A stretch of 6,086 bases of DNA from Deltaproteobacteria bacterium (GTDB taxonomy: Bacteria > Bdellovibrionota > UBA1018 > UBA923), in assembly GCA_016194795.1 (NCBI GenBank), contig JACQAX010000132.1, positions 1 through 6,086 on the forward strand, in the 5' to 3' direction. Positions 1 through 5,595 of this stretch are shown here, one piece after another. Numbering within the stretch: the stretch's first letter is position 1; each line of letters starts with the position of its first letter. The translations under genes and the position numbers were made by a program. The notes beneath the pieces were generated by a model. It saw nothing but the letters and a program-made list of their open reading frames with translations. It made no database searches and had not been told where the DNA came from.

Positions 1-278
1 ATCGCGCTCGAATCGAGCGATCCTGACGACGGCTCGGATTCCACCTCGACCTTGAGATCGACGCGAATCTTGTAAAGCTCAGCCACCGCCGAGGTGAAAA
101 TCTCGCGGTAATGGTCGTTGACCCAGTCGCGGCTGAACAGCGTGGGGGCGCTGATTACGAGATGCTGATCATTGAGCTCCACAAAGCGCGCCGACTCGAG
201 CCAGGCGCGGAATTGCTGGGGCGGAATGCGTTTAGCCACCTCGGCGAGCAGGTCTTCCCATTGAAAGTTCTTGGACAT
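1..278 (-). CDS. dnaA: Chromosomal replication initiator protein DnaA, N-terminal part (3' end outside window)
   Basis: DnaA binds DnaA boxes at oriC, melts the origin and helps load the replicative helicase. The reverse strand from the ATG at 278-276 reads 92 codons beginning MSKNFQWEDLLAEVAKRIP and runs off the window at position 1. It matches DnaA domain I, the self-association and helicase-interaction domain: a tryptophan-containing helix (FRAWLESARF, residues 23-32), then a beta segment and a helix (SAPTLFSRDWVNDHYREIF, residues 43-61) that aligns with the well-known APNRFVLDWVRDKY region of E. coli DnaA. From about residue 80 the chain becomes Ser/Glu-rich, as expected for the flexible domain II linker. 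The AAA+ and DNA-binding domains lie beyond the edge. A G-run (minus strand, 286-282) just before the ATG may act as a Shine-Dalgarno site, though only about 3 nt away. The gene is divergent from rpmH, a common origin arrangement. Confidence 0.93.
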   Translation of the reverse strand, partial: MSKNFQWEDLLAEVAKRIPPQQFRAWLESARFVELNDQHLVISAPTLFSRDWVNDHYREIFTSAVAELYKIRVDLKVEVESEPSSGSLDSSA

Positions 279-305
279 AATCCCCCAAAACAGAGCAGGC
301 TGGCA

Positions 306-334
306 GTGATAGCAAAACCTCCGCCGAGCCGCAA
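306..334 (-). promoter_or_regulatory. Candidate dnaA promoter
   Basis: Read on the minus strand, TTGCGG (334-329) and TATCAC (311-306) are separated by exactly 17 nt, resembling sigma-70 -35 and -10 hexamers (3/6 and 4/6 matches). Transcription would start near 299, about 20 nt before the dnaA ATG. The fit is moderate and based on consensus only. Confidence 0.35.
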
Positions 335-354
335 GAAGCCCTATGCAGAGTTTC

Positions 355-383
355 TTGACACCCACGGTCGAATGACATAAGTA
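355..383 (+). promoter_or_regulatory. Candidate rpmH-operon promoter
   Basis: A perfect -35 hexamer TTGACA lies at 355-360. The -10 is less clear: CATAAG at 376-381 (4/6, 15 nt spacer) or TAAGTA at 378-383 (17 nt spacer, poor hexamer). Either would start transcription near 388-391, only a few bases before the rpmH ATG at 394. This is the only good promoter-like site upstream of the rpmH-rnpA-yidD-yidC-mnmE block. Confidence 0.5.
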
Positions 384-393
384 AATTCCCCTT

Positions 394-543
394 ATGAAAA
401 GAACACTTCAGCCCAGCAGAACTAAACGCGCCCGCACGCACGGTTTCCGCGCCCGCATGGCCACCAAAGGTGGCCGCGATGTGCTCAACAGACGCCGCGC
501 CCGTGGCCGTAAACGCTTGGTCGCCAAGGTTTCCGGCAAGTAA
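394..543 (+). CDS. rpmH: 50S ribosomal protein L34
   Basis: L34 is a small, very basic protein of the large ribosomal subunit that packs against 23S rRNA. The 49-residue product begins MKRTLQPSRTKRARTHGFRA and continues with RMATKGGRDVLNRRRARGRK, matching the L34 signature: MKRT.QPS, HGFR.RM.T..GR.VL and the RR..GR segment. Length is close to the usual 44-50. The ATG at 394 is fixed by the invariant MKRT start, yet no purine-rich ribosome-binding site precedes it (the upstream bases are TTCCCCTT). With the promoter-like TTGACA at 355 this suggests a nearly leaderless transcript. It is the first gene of the rightward cluster, followed 28 nt later by rnpA, the usual pairing. Confidence 0.97.
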   Translation: MKRTLQPSRTKRARTHGFRARMATKGGRDVLNRRRARGRKRLVAKVSGK

Positions 544-571
544 TTCTGCTTCTTCTGCGAGCACCCGCCTG

Positions 572-904
572 ATGCCTAAAAACGGCTTTTCCCGTAGCTG
601 TCGCATGACGGAAAGGCCGGAGTTCGTTCGCCTTTTTGACAAGCCGAACGTTTTCAAGGCCACGAGCTTCCAAGCCTTTTGGAAAAGCAACGACCGGAAA
701 AACCCCCGGCTCGGGATCACGATTAAAGGGCGCCTGAGCTCGGTTTGGCGCATGCGCCTGAAGCGGGTCGTTCGGGAATGGTTTCGGGCGTGCAAAGACA
801 AGCTCGGCAATAACGACGTGAATATCGTGATTCGGGTTCCACAGACGCTCGATCTCGCGTTCGTCGACACGCTCAAGCGGCAGCTCCGCGGCTGGAAAGC
901 GTGA
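572..904 (+). CDS. rnpA: Ribonuclease P protein component
   Basis: RnpA is the protein subunit of RNase P; with the catalytic M1 RNA it removes 5' leaders from precursor tRNAs. The 110-residue product from the ATG at 572 shows the family layout: a start-proximal F.R..RMT...EF segment (residues 6-18), the central beta strand RLGITI (46-51), and the basic helix RMRLKRVVREWFR (60-72) corresponding to the RNR motif RNR.KR..RE.FR. Length fits the family (about 110-120). The conserved Asn of the RNR motif is Met61 here. The start is uncertain because no clear ribosome-binding site precedes 572; the same frame stays open back to 470 inside rpmH, with GTG 470 and ATG 479 as alternatives and ATG 605 downstream. 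I chose 572 because homology to RnpA begins about there. Its stop overlaps the yidD start by 4 nt. Confidence 0.9.
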   Translation: MPKNGFSRSCRMTERPEFVRLFDKPNVFKATSFQAFWKSNDRKNPRLGITIKGRLSSVWRMRLKRVVREWFRACKDKLGNNDVNIVIRVPQTLDLAFVDTLKRQLRGWKA

Positions 905-1113
905 ATCGGATGCGAGTGATCAAGCCGCTTTTTTCGTTCTATCGACTCTTTGTCTCGCCGGCGCTTCAGGCGGTATTCGGCATCCGTTGTCGCTATGAAG
1001 AAAGCTGCAGTCATTATATGGAAAGAGCCATGCGAGAAAAAGGATTCGTCACCGGCCTGACTCTTGGGTCGAAGCGCCTGCTTTCGTGCAACCAATGGAG
1101 TGCTCATGGATAA
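901..1113 (+). CDS. yidD: Membrane protein insertion efficiency factor YidD
   Basis: YidD is a small membrane-associated protein that assists YidC in inserting and folding inner-membrane proteins. The 70-residue product contains the family core: an amphipathic N-terminal helix (IKPLFSFYRLFVSPALQ, residues 7-23), then GIRCRYEESCSHY (27-39) corresponding to the usual G..CRF.PTCS.Y, and KRLLSC (58-63). The three cysteines (30, 36, 63) are at the expected places. The C-terminal tail is short: the usual HP..GG.DPVP ending is replaced by NQWSAHG and stop. GTG 901 overlaps the rnpA stop (GTGA), implying translational coupling; an in-frame ATG at 910 is an alternative start. Its last 8 nt overlap yidC. 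Position between rnpA and yidC strongly supports the assignment. Confidence 0.92.
   Translation: MNRMRVIKPLFSFYRLFVSPALQAVFGIRCRYEESCSHYMERAMREKGFVTGLTLGSKRLLSCNQWSAHG
1097..1100 (+). promoter_or_regulatory. yidC ribosome-binding site
   Basis: GGAG lies 5 nt before the ATG at 1106 and inside the end of yidD. It supports MDKKVFAAV as the true YidC start rather than the in-frame TTG at 1064. Confidence 0.75.
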
Positions 1114-2686
1114 AAAGGTTTTCGCGGCCGTAGCGCTTTGCGCCGGGATTTTTCTTCTTTGGCAGAATTTTTACCTCAAGCCGCTGACGGAGCGCCAGCA
1201 GGCGTGGAGCCAGCAGCACGCGCAGCAGGCGCCCGTGGAGACCGCGAAACCTTCGGAGCTTTCCATCTCGCCATCGCCGTCGAAGATGGAGACGGGCACG
1301 GTGGCCGCGAAGGCAGCGAGGTCGTCCGGTCAGAAAAGCGTCGTCCTCGGCGATAGCGCGTACAGCTACACGATTTTGACGAAGGGCGGAGTCGTAAGCG
1401 ACGTAGGAATGGTCGGCTACCGCGGCCAGAAGACCGATAAAGTTCGCAAATTGATCGGCGGCAGCGACGAGCTCGAGCTCAACACGCCCGCGGCCGACCT
1501 GGGATATATTTCGGCGGTCGATTATACGATCGAGCGCCAGGACAAGAACGGCCTCGTCCTTGCGTACGACGACGCGAATGTCTCGATCAAGCGAACGTAT
1601 TCGCTGAATGCCGCGGTTTTCTCGCTCGACAACGAGAACACGATCGTTTTCAAGAAGCAGGCGCCGAGCCACGTCTACGTCGGCCTCAAGTCGGCGAAGA
1701 CGCTTACCAAGGACGAAGCTGAAAACGAGCGCCGCCAGATCTACCTCAATCGAATCGGCGGGCAGAAGACCTGGACCGTAAGCGACGTCGACGAGGTGAA
1801 GGAAGAGAGCGGCCAGGGCGTGTGGGTCGGTTTCGCTTCCCGCTATTTCCTCAATGCCATCGCCAACACGAGCGGCGCACCGGCGCAGTTTCAGGCTCGT
1901 CCGGTGAGCGACCACGAGGTGACAGCGGGCTTCTTCTATCCTGCCGCCAAGACTAGCAACATCGCCGTTCGCATGTATTATGGCCCCAAGGACATCGACA
2001 TCCTGAAGGCCGCGGGCACCCACCTCGAGACGGCGGTGGATTTCGGCTGGTTCACGATTTTCGCGTACCCGATGCTTACGGCGCTGAAATGGTTCTACAA
2101 ATACGTGCACAACTTCGGCATCGCGATCATTCTTCTCACGGTGCTCGTGAAGCTCCTGACGTACCCGCTGACGCTCAAGTCGATGAAGAGCATGAAGCAG
2201 ATGCAGAGAATTCAGCCGCAGCTGCAGCGCCTGCGCGAGCGCTACAAAGACGACAAGGAGAAGCTCAACCGCGAGATGCTCCAGCTGATGAAGTCCAATG
2301 GCTACAATCCGGCGAGCGGCTGCCTGCCGATCTTCATCCAGATGCCGATCTTCGTCGCGCTCTACAACGTGCTCAATGGCGCGATCGACCTTTATGGGCA
2401 GCCGTTCTTCGGCTGGATCCACGATCTGTCGCTGAAGGACCCGCTTTACGTCACGCCGGTATTGCTGGCGCTGATGATGTTCATCCAGCAGAAGATGACG
2501 CCGAACACGGCGTCGGATCCGGCCCAGCAGCGCATGATGATGATGATGCCGCTGATCTTCGGGTTCATGATGCTGAGCCTGCCGTCGGGGCTCACGCTTT
2601 ACATGCTCGTCAACAGCGTGGTGAGCGTCCTGCAGCAGGTCGCCATCAACAAGACGATCAACGTAGGGGCGTCGGCGGCGGCGTAG
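1106..2686 (+). CDS. yidC: Membrane protein insertase YidC (Oxa1 family)
   Basis: YidC inserts proteins into the inner membrane, alone or with the SecYEG translocon. The 526-residue product has the Gram-negative YidC layout. Residues 5-20 form an N-terminal membrane anchor. A Pro/Gln/Ser-rich linker (about 30-75) leads to a large periplasmic domain to about residue 305. The conserved Oxa1 core follows: FGWFTIFAYPMLTALKWFY (313-331), TM2 (about 338-356), a charged cytoplasmic hairpin (about 357-398), GCLPIFIQMPIFVALYNVL (405-423), FGWIHDLSLKDP (435-446), TM4 (about 447-461) and the Met-rich TM5 region ending LPSGLTLYMLVNSVVSVLQQ (492-511). The groove position equivalent to E. coli Arg366 appears to be Lys349, keeping the positive charge. 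Length is typical of the family. The start is supported by a GGAG 5 nt upstream and an 8 nt overlap with yidD. No jag gene follows; mnmE starts 9 nt after the stop. Confidence 0.96.
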   Translation: MDKKVFAAVALCAGIFLLWQNFYLKPLTERQQAWSQQHAQQAPVETAKPSELSISPSPSKMETGTVAAKAARSSGQKSVVLGDSAYSYTILTKGGVVSDVGMVGYRGQKTDKVRKLIGGSDELELNTPAADLGYISAVDYTIERQDKNGLVLAYDDANVSIKRTYSLNAAVFSLDNENTIVFKKQAPSHVYVGLKSAKTLTKDEAENERRQIYLNRIGGQKTWTVSDVDEVKEESGQGVWVGFASRYFLNAIANTSGAPAQFQARPVSDHEVTAGFFYPAAKTSNIAVRMYYGPKDIDILKAAGTHLETAVDFGWFTIFAYPMLTALKWFYKYVHNFGIAIILLTVLVKLLTYPLTLKSMKSMKQMQRIQPQLQRLRERYKDDKEKLNREMLQLMKSNGYNPASGCLPIFIQMPIFVALYNVLNGAIDLYGQPFFGWIHDLSLKDPLYVTPVLLALMMFIQQKMTPNTASDPAQQRMMMMMPLIFGFMMLSLPSGLTLYMLVNSVVSVLQQVAINKTINVGASAAA

Positions 2687-2695
2687 CGTGGCGCC

Positions 2696-3867
2696 GTGGC
2701 AGGCAATTATTTTTCGACGGACACGATAGCCGCGGTCGCGACGAGCCTTGCCGGAGACGCGGGGGTCGGGATCATCCGCTTGTCCGGCCCGCGTGCGCTG
2801 GAGACCGCGCTGCTGGTTGCCCGCGGCCTCGACGACCCGCAGCCGCGCTATCTCTTGCGCATCGAGGTCGTGCATCCGGACTGATCGGTGCCCGGAGCCT
2901 GTTCGAGGCGCAGGCAGCCCGGAGAAGCCTCGGACAGGCTCGACGCAAGGACTTCGACGACATCGCCGCGCGAATCACTGATCTGCTGGCGCAATCCGAG
3001 CTGTCCATCGACTTCATCGATCAGGACGTCGAGGTGATCTCGTCCGAGAACCTGCGAGAGGAGCTTTCGTCGATTCTCGAGAAGACGGAGCTGCTGCTCC
3101 ACCGGATGAGAGCCGCCCAGCGTATCGCCAGGGGGCTGTCGGTAGCGCTCATCGGCGCGCCGAACGCAGGGAAGTCGACGCTTTTCAATGCGCTGCTGGC
3201 CGAGGACCGCGCGATCGTTTCGCCTGAAGCCGGCACGACCCGCGACGTGATCACCGAAGAGATCAAGCTTGGGCCGTATTACGTCCGCCTTGCGGATACG
3301 GCGGGACTACGCCTGGCGTCCGGGGGCATCGAGCAGGAAGGAATTAGCCGGGCGCGGGAGCTTGCCGAGGGGGCGGAGGTCGCGATTGTGGTCGTTGATG
3401 CGGCCCAGCCCGAAGAAGCGATTCGGCGGCAGCTCGCGGAACTTCCGCAGCTCGAATGTGCGACGGTGCTCGCGTTGAACAAATGGGAGCTCGTCGACGA
3501 GACGAAGCGGGCCGCGCTTCTTTTGGCCTTCGATGGGTGGCATGGCGGGGGAGTCGTGGGCTTAAGCGCGGCACGGGGAACCGGGACCGATCGGCTTCTG
3601 ACGACGTTGCGGTCCGCCCTCGATGCCCGCGTGGGAGTCGGCGTGGACGCTCTGTTGCCGACGGAATTCCAGCTCCAGATGCTGCTTGCGTCGCGCAGCG
3701 CGATCGTTCAGACGCTCGACCTCGTTAAGGCCACCGGGCTCTCCCAGCCGGAGCTCATTTCGGCGGGTCTCGGCTCTGCGGTTCGGGCCCTGTCCGACCT
3801 TGTGGGGGAAACTACGCCCGACACAGTCCTGGCGAAGATCTTCAGCGAATTCTGCATCGGCAAATAG
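2696..3867 (+). pseudogene. mnmE: tRNA uridine-5-carboxymethylaminomethyl modification GTPase MnmE, disrupted by internal deletion with frameshift
   Basis: Intact MnmE (TrmE), with MnmG, modifies the wobble uridine of certain tRNAs. Here the gene is in two frames. The 5' part (GTG 2696 to TGA 2882-2884, 62 codons) encodes the start of the N-terminal domain (TIAAVATSLAGDAGVGIIRL, residues 10-29) and ends at EVVHPD. The rest resumes in another frame at about 2881 with LIGARSLFEAQAARRSLG and continues to TAG 3867. Comparison with E. coli MnmE (454 residues) indicates that about 75 residues are missing between these points, including the family's SFTGED, HGG, PGEFT.RAFLN and DL.QAEA motifs; 62 + 329 + about 75 gives a normal full length. 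The downstream part looks intact: P-loop GAPNAGKST (3154-3180), TTRD (3235-3246), DTAG (3295-3306), G4 as NKWE (3478-3489) and the C-terminal FCIGK (3850-3864) with its conserved Cys. A GTPase-only fragment could start at GTG 3034 or ATG 3106, but no evidence shows it does. An assembly error is an equally good explanation. Confidence 0.88.
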
Positions 3868-3868
3868 C

Positions 3869-3895
3869 TTGAAAAGCACAGGGGGGGGCGATAAA
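3869..3895 (+). promoter_or_regulatory. Candidate hbd-operon promoter with G-tract in spacer
   Basis: TTGAAA (3869-3874, 5/6 to the -35 consensus) and GATAAA (3890-3895, 4/6 to the -10) are 15 nt apart, directly after the mnmE stop. Eight consecutive G lie in the spacer. A separate -10-like hexamer, TAGAAT (3909-3914, 5/6), lies downstream but has no matching -35. Some promoter is expected here because a new functional group of genes begins, but which element is used is unclear. Confidence 0.3.
3881..3888 (+). repeat. Homopolymeric tract of eight G
   Basis: Eight consecutive G between mnmE and hbd. It is non-coding and lies in the spacer of the candidate hbd promoter. Such tracts can change length by replication slippage and are also prone to sequencing length errors. 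Confidence 0.8.
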
Positions 3896-3932
3896 GTCGC
3901 GCTACCCTTAGAATCGCGAAATTTTTGGCAAA

Positions 3933-3939
3933 AGAGGAG
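3933..3939 (+). promoter_or_regulatory. hbd ribosome-binding site
   Basis: AGAGGAG sits 5 nt before the ATG at 3945, the strongest Shine-Dalgarno sequence in the window. It favours ATG 3945 over the in-frame TTG at 3942. Confidence 0.85.
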
Positions 3940-3944
3940 CTTTG

Positions 3945-4799
3945 ATGGGCATTTCGTCGGTGGGCGTCGTAGGCGCCGGACAGATGGGTTCTGGCATCGC
4001 GCAAGTCGCGGCGGTGGCCGGCCTTGACGTCGTGCTGCAGGACATCTCGTCGGACGGCTTGAGCAAAGCGAAGGCACGCATCGAACAAAGCCTCGTCAAG
4101 CTTTCCGAAAAAGGGAAGCTGTCGCCGGCCGACGTCAACGCGGCCAAAGGGCGCATCACCACGACGCAGCATCTCGACGACGTCGCGCGCGCCGGTCTCG
4201 TCATCGAGGCCGCCAGCGAAAATCCGCAGCTCAAATTCGAGATTTTTCGCAAGCTCGACGGCCTTTGTGGCGAGGGGACGATCCTTGCGACGAACACGTC
4301 GTCGATCTCGATTACGACGATCGCGGCGCAGACCAAGCGTCCTGAAAAAGTGGTGGGCATGCATTTCATGAATCCCGTACCGCTCATGAAGCTTGTCGAG
4401 GTCATTCGCGGCTTGCGCACCTCGGACGAGACGTTCCGGGCCGTGAAAGCGCTCGGCGAAAAAATGGAAAAAACCTGCGTCGAGTCGAAGGACTATCCCG
4501 GATTCGTCGTGAACCGAATCCTCATGCCGATGATCAACGAGGCCTGCTACGCGCTTTTTGAGGGGCTCGCCTCGGTGGAGGATATCGACAACGCGATGAA
4601 GCTCGGGACGAACCAGCCGATGGGGCCGCTTACGCTCGCTGACTTCATCGGGCTCGATACGTGTCTCGCCATCCTGAACGTCATGCACGAGGGTCTGGGC
4701 GACCCGAAGTATCGTCCGTGCCCGTTGCTCAAGCAGTACGTCTCGGCGGGCCTGCTCGGAAAGAAAACGGGCCAGGGGTTCTACAAGTATGGCGCATGA
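3945..4799 (+). CDS. hbd: 3-hydroxybutyryl-CoA dehydrogenase (3-hydroxyacyl-CoA dehydrogenase family)
   Basis: Catalyses reversible NAD(P)-dependent interconversion of acetoacetyl-CoA and 3-hydroxybutyryl-CoA in the cytoplasm. The 284-residue product has the usual length of the stand-alone enzyme. Residues 6-34 are a Rossmann dinucleotide-binding unit with VGVVGAGQMGSGIA (6-19) and Asp33 at the end of the second strand, suggesting NAD(H) preference. TNTSSISI (116-123) and GMHFMNPVPLMKLVEVI (138-154) carry the expected catalytic Ser119, His140 and Glu152, and GFVVNR (186-191) carries Asn190. The C-terminal half holds the helical dimerisation domain with TNQPMGPLTLADFIGLD, ending GLLGKKTGQGFYKYGA. 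The start is chosen for the AGAGGAG site 5 nt upstream. It heads an operon with the overlapping enoyl-CoA hydratase and an acyl-CoA dehydrogenase, so it may serve beta-oxidation or butyryl-CoA formation. The exact chain-length range cannot be read from sequence. Confidence 0.95.
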   Translation: MGISSVGVVGAGQMGSGIAQVAAVAGLDVVLQDISSDGLSKAKARIEQSLVKLSEKGKLSPADVNAAKGRITTTQHLDDVARAGLVIEAASENPQLKFEIFRKLDGLCGEGTILATNTSSISITTIAAQTKRPEKVVGMHFMNPVPLMKLVEVIRGLRTSDETFRAVKALGEKMEKTCVESKDYPGFVVNRILMPMINEACYALFEGLASVEDIDNAMKLGTNQPMGPLTLADFIGLDTCLAILNVMHEGLGDPKYRPCPLLKQYVSAGLLGKKTGQGFYKYGA

Positions 4800-5574
4800 G
4801 AACTTCCTCGTAGAGCTGCGGGGGACGACGGCGGTCGTCCAGGTGAATCGTCCCAAGGCTCTCAACGCCCTGAGCACCGCGGTGCTTACCGAGTTCTCGG
4901 CTTTGCTCGACGAGCTCCATAAGAACAAAACGCTCCGCGCGGTCGTGCTGACCGGCGCGGGCGACAAGGCGTTCATCGCCGGCGCGGACATCGCCGAAAT
5001 GTCCGCCATGTCTCCGGTGCTTGCGCTCGAGTTCGCGCGCAAGGGCCAGGGCGTCACCCAAAAGATCGAGGGACTTGGCGTTCCCGTGATCGCGGCCGTC
5101 AACGGCTATGCGCTCGGCGGCGGCTGCGAGATCGCGCTCGCGTGCGACTTCATCCTTGCGTCGACTACTGCCGTGTTCGGGCAGCCGGAAGTCTGTCTGG
5201 GGCTCATTACGGGCTTTGGCGGCGGCGTTCGGTTGGCCGAATTCGTCGGCTGGCCGCGCGCGCGCGAATTGATCTACAGCGGCCGGCGCATCAAGGCGGA
5301 CGAGGCGCTTCGCATCGGCCTCGTGAACCGCGTGGTCGAGCCGGCGCAGCTGCTCCAGACCGCGCTTGCCGTCGCCGACGAGATCGGCGCCAACTCCCCC
5401 TTGGCGGTGAAGACGGTCAAAGCGGTGATGAACAAGATCCGGAGCGAAGCGAGTGTCGCCGCGCGGCTCGACGCGGAGGCGCGCGCCTTCTCGTCCGTAT
5501 TCAGTTCTTTCGACCAGAGGGAAGGGACCAAGGCTTTCCTCGAAAAACGCAAGGCGCAGTTCAAGGGCGAGTAA
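4789..5574 (+). CDS. crt: Enoyl-CoA hydratase / crotonase family protein
   Basis: Crotonases add water reversibly across the 2,3 double bond of enoyl-CoA; here the likely pair is crotonyl-CoA and 3-hydroxybutyryl-CoA, the step next to Hbd. The 261-residue product matches the family length (about 260). It shows NRPKALNALS (20-29), the first oxyanion-hole segment KAFIAGADIAEM (60-71), the second NGYALGGGCEIALACDF (105-121) and FGQPEVCLGLITGFGG (130-145). The two glutamates that act in hydratases, equivalent to rat Glu144 and Glu164, are present as Glu114 and Glu134, supporting hydratase activity over another crotonase reaction. The usual PG.GGTQRL appears as TGFGGGVRL. ATG 4789 overlaps the end of hbd by 11 nt, with AGGGG about 10 nt upstream inside hbd, so translation is probably coupled. 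The symbol reflects context; substrate range is not proven. Confidence 0.9.
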   Translation: MAHENFLVELRGTTAVVQVNRPKALNALSTAVLTEFSALLDELHKNKTLRAVVLTGAGDKAFIAGADIAEMSAMSPVLALEFARKGQGVTQKIEGLGVPVIAAVNGYALGGGCEIALACDFILASTTAVFGQPEVCLGLITGFGGGVRLAEFVGWPRARELIYSGRRIKADEALRIGLVNRVVEPAQLLQTALAVADEIGANSPLAVKTVKAVMNKIRSEASVAARLDAEARAFSSVFSSFDQREGTKAFLEKRKAQFKGE

Positions 5575-5583
5575 GCAATAAGA

Positions 5584-5589
5584 AGAGGA
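5584..5589 (+). promoter_or_regulatory. Ribosome-binding site of the acyl-CoA dehydrogenase gene
   Basis: AGAGGA lies 6 nt before GTG 5596 but directly abuts the in-frame ATG at 5590. The spacing favours the GTG as start. Confidence 0.65.
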
Positions 5590-5595
5590 ATGCAC

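Noticed and set aside
279..393. Replication origin (oriC) between dnaA and rpmH
   Set aside because: The location is suggestive, but the region is only about 115 bp, and I see no match or near match to TTATCCACA on either strand and no AT-rich repeat set. The nearest box-like string (TGTGGAGCT on the minus strand, inside dnaA) matches only 6 of 9.
2534..2548. Five tandem ATG triplets
   Set aside because: They encode the Met run of YidC TM5, a known Met-rich stretch, in frame; no separate repeat function is needed.
1049..2875. 608-codon open frame on the minus strand opposite yidC
   Set aside because: It is antisense to an unmistakable yidC, is dominated by Arg/His/Leu/Asp as expected for the complement of a GC-rich gene, and shows no domain motif.
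2089..2880. Long open frame upstream of, and continuous with, the 3' part of mnmE
   Set aside because: It lies out of frame within yidC and its translation is Arg/Ala/Asp-rich with no family resemblance; it is a high-GC shadow. Only the portion from about 2881 is MnmE.
3897..3926. Intrinsic terminator after mnmE (TCGCG ... CGCGA followed by AATTTTT)
   Set aside because: The stem is only 5 bp with a 13 nt loop, and the T-run is interrupted and short; too weak to annotate.
3708..5102. 464-codon open frame on the minus strand opposite mnmE, hbd and crt
   Set aside because: It spans three well-supported sense genes, and its composition is typical of an antisense shadow.
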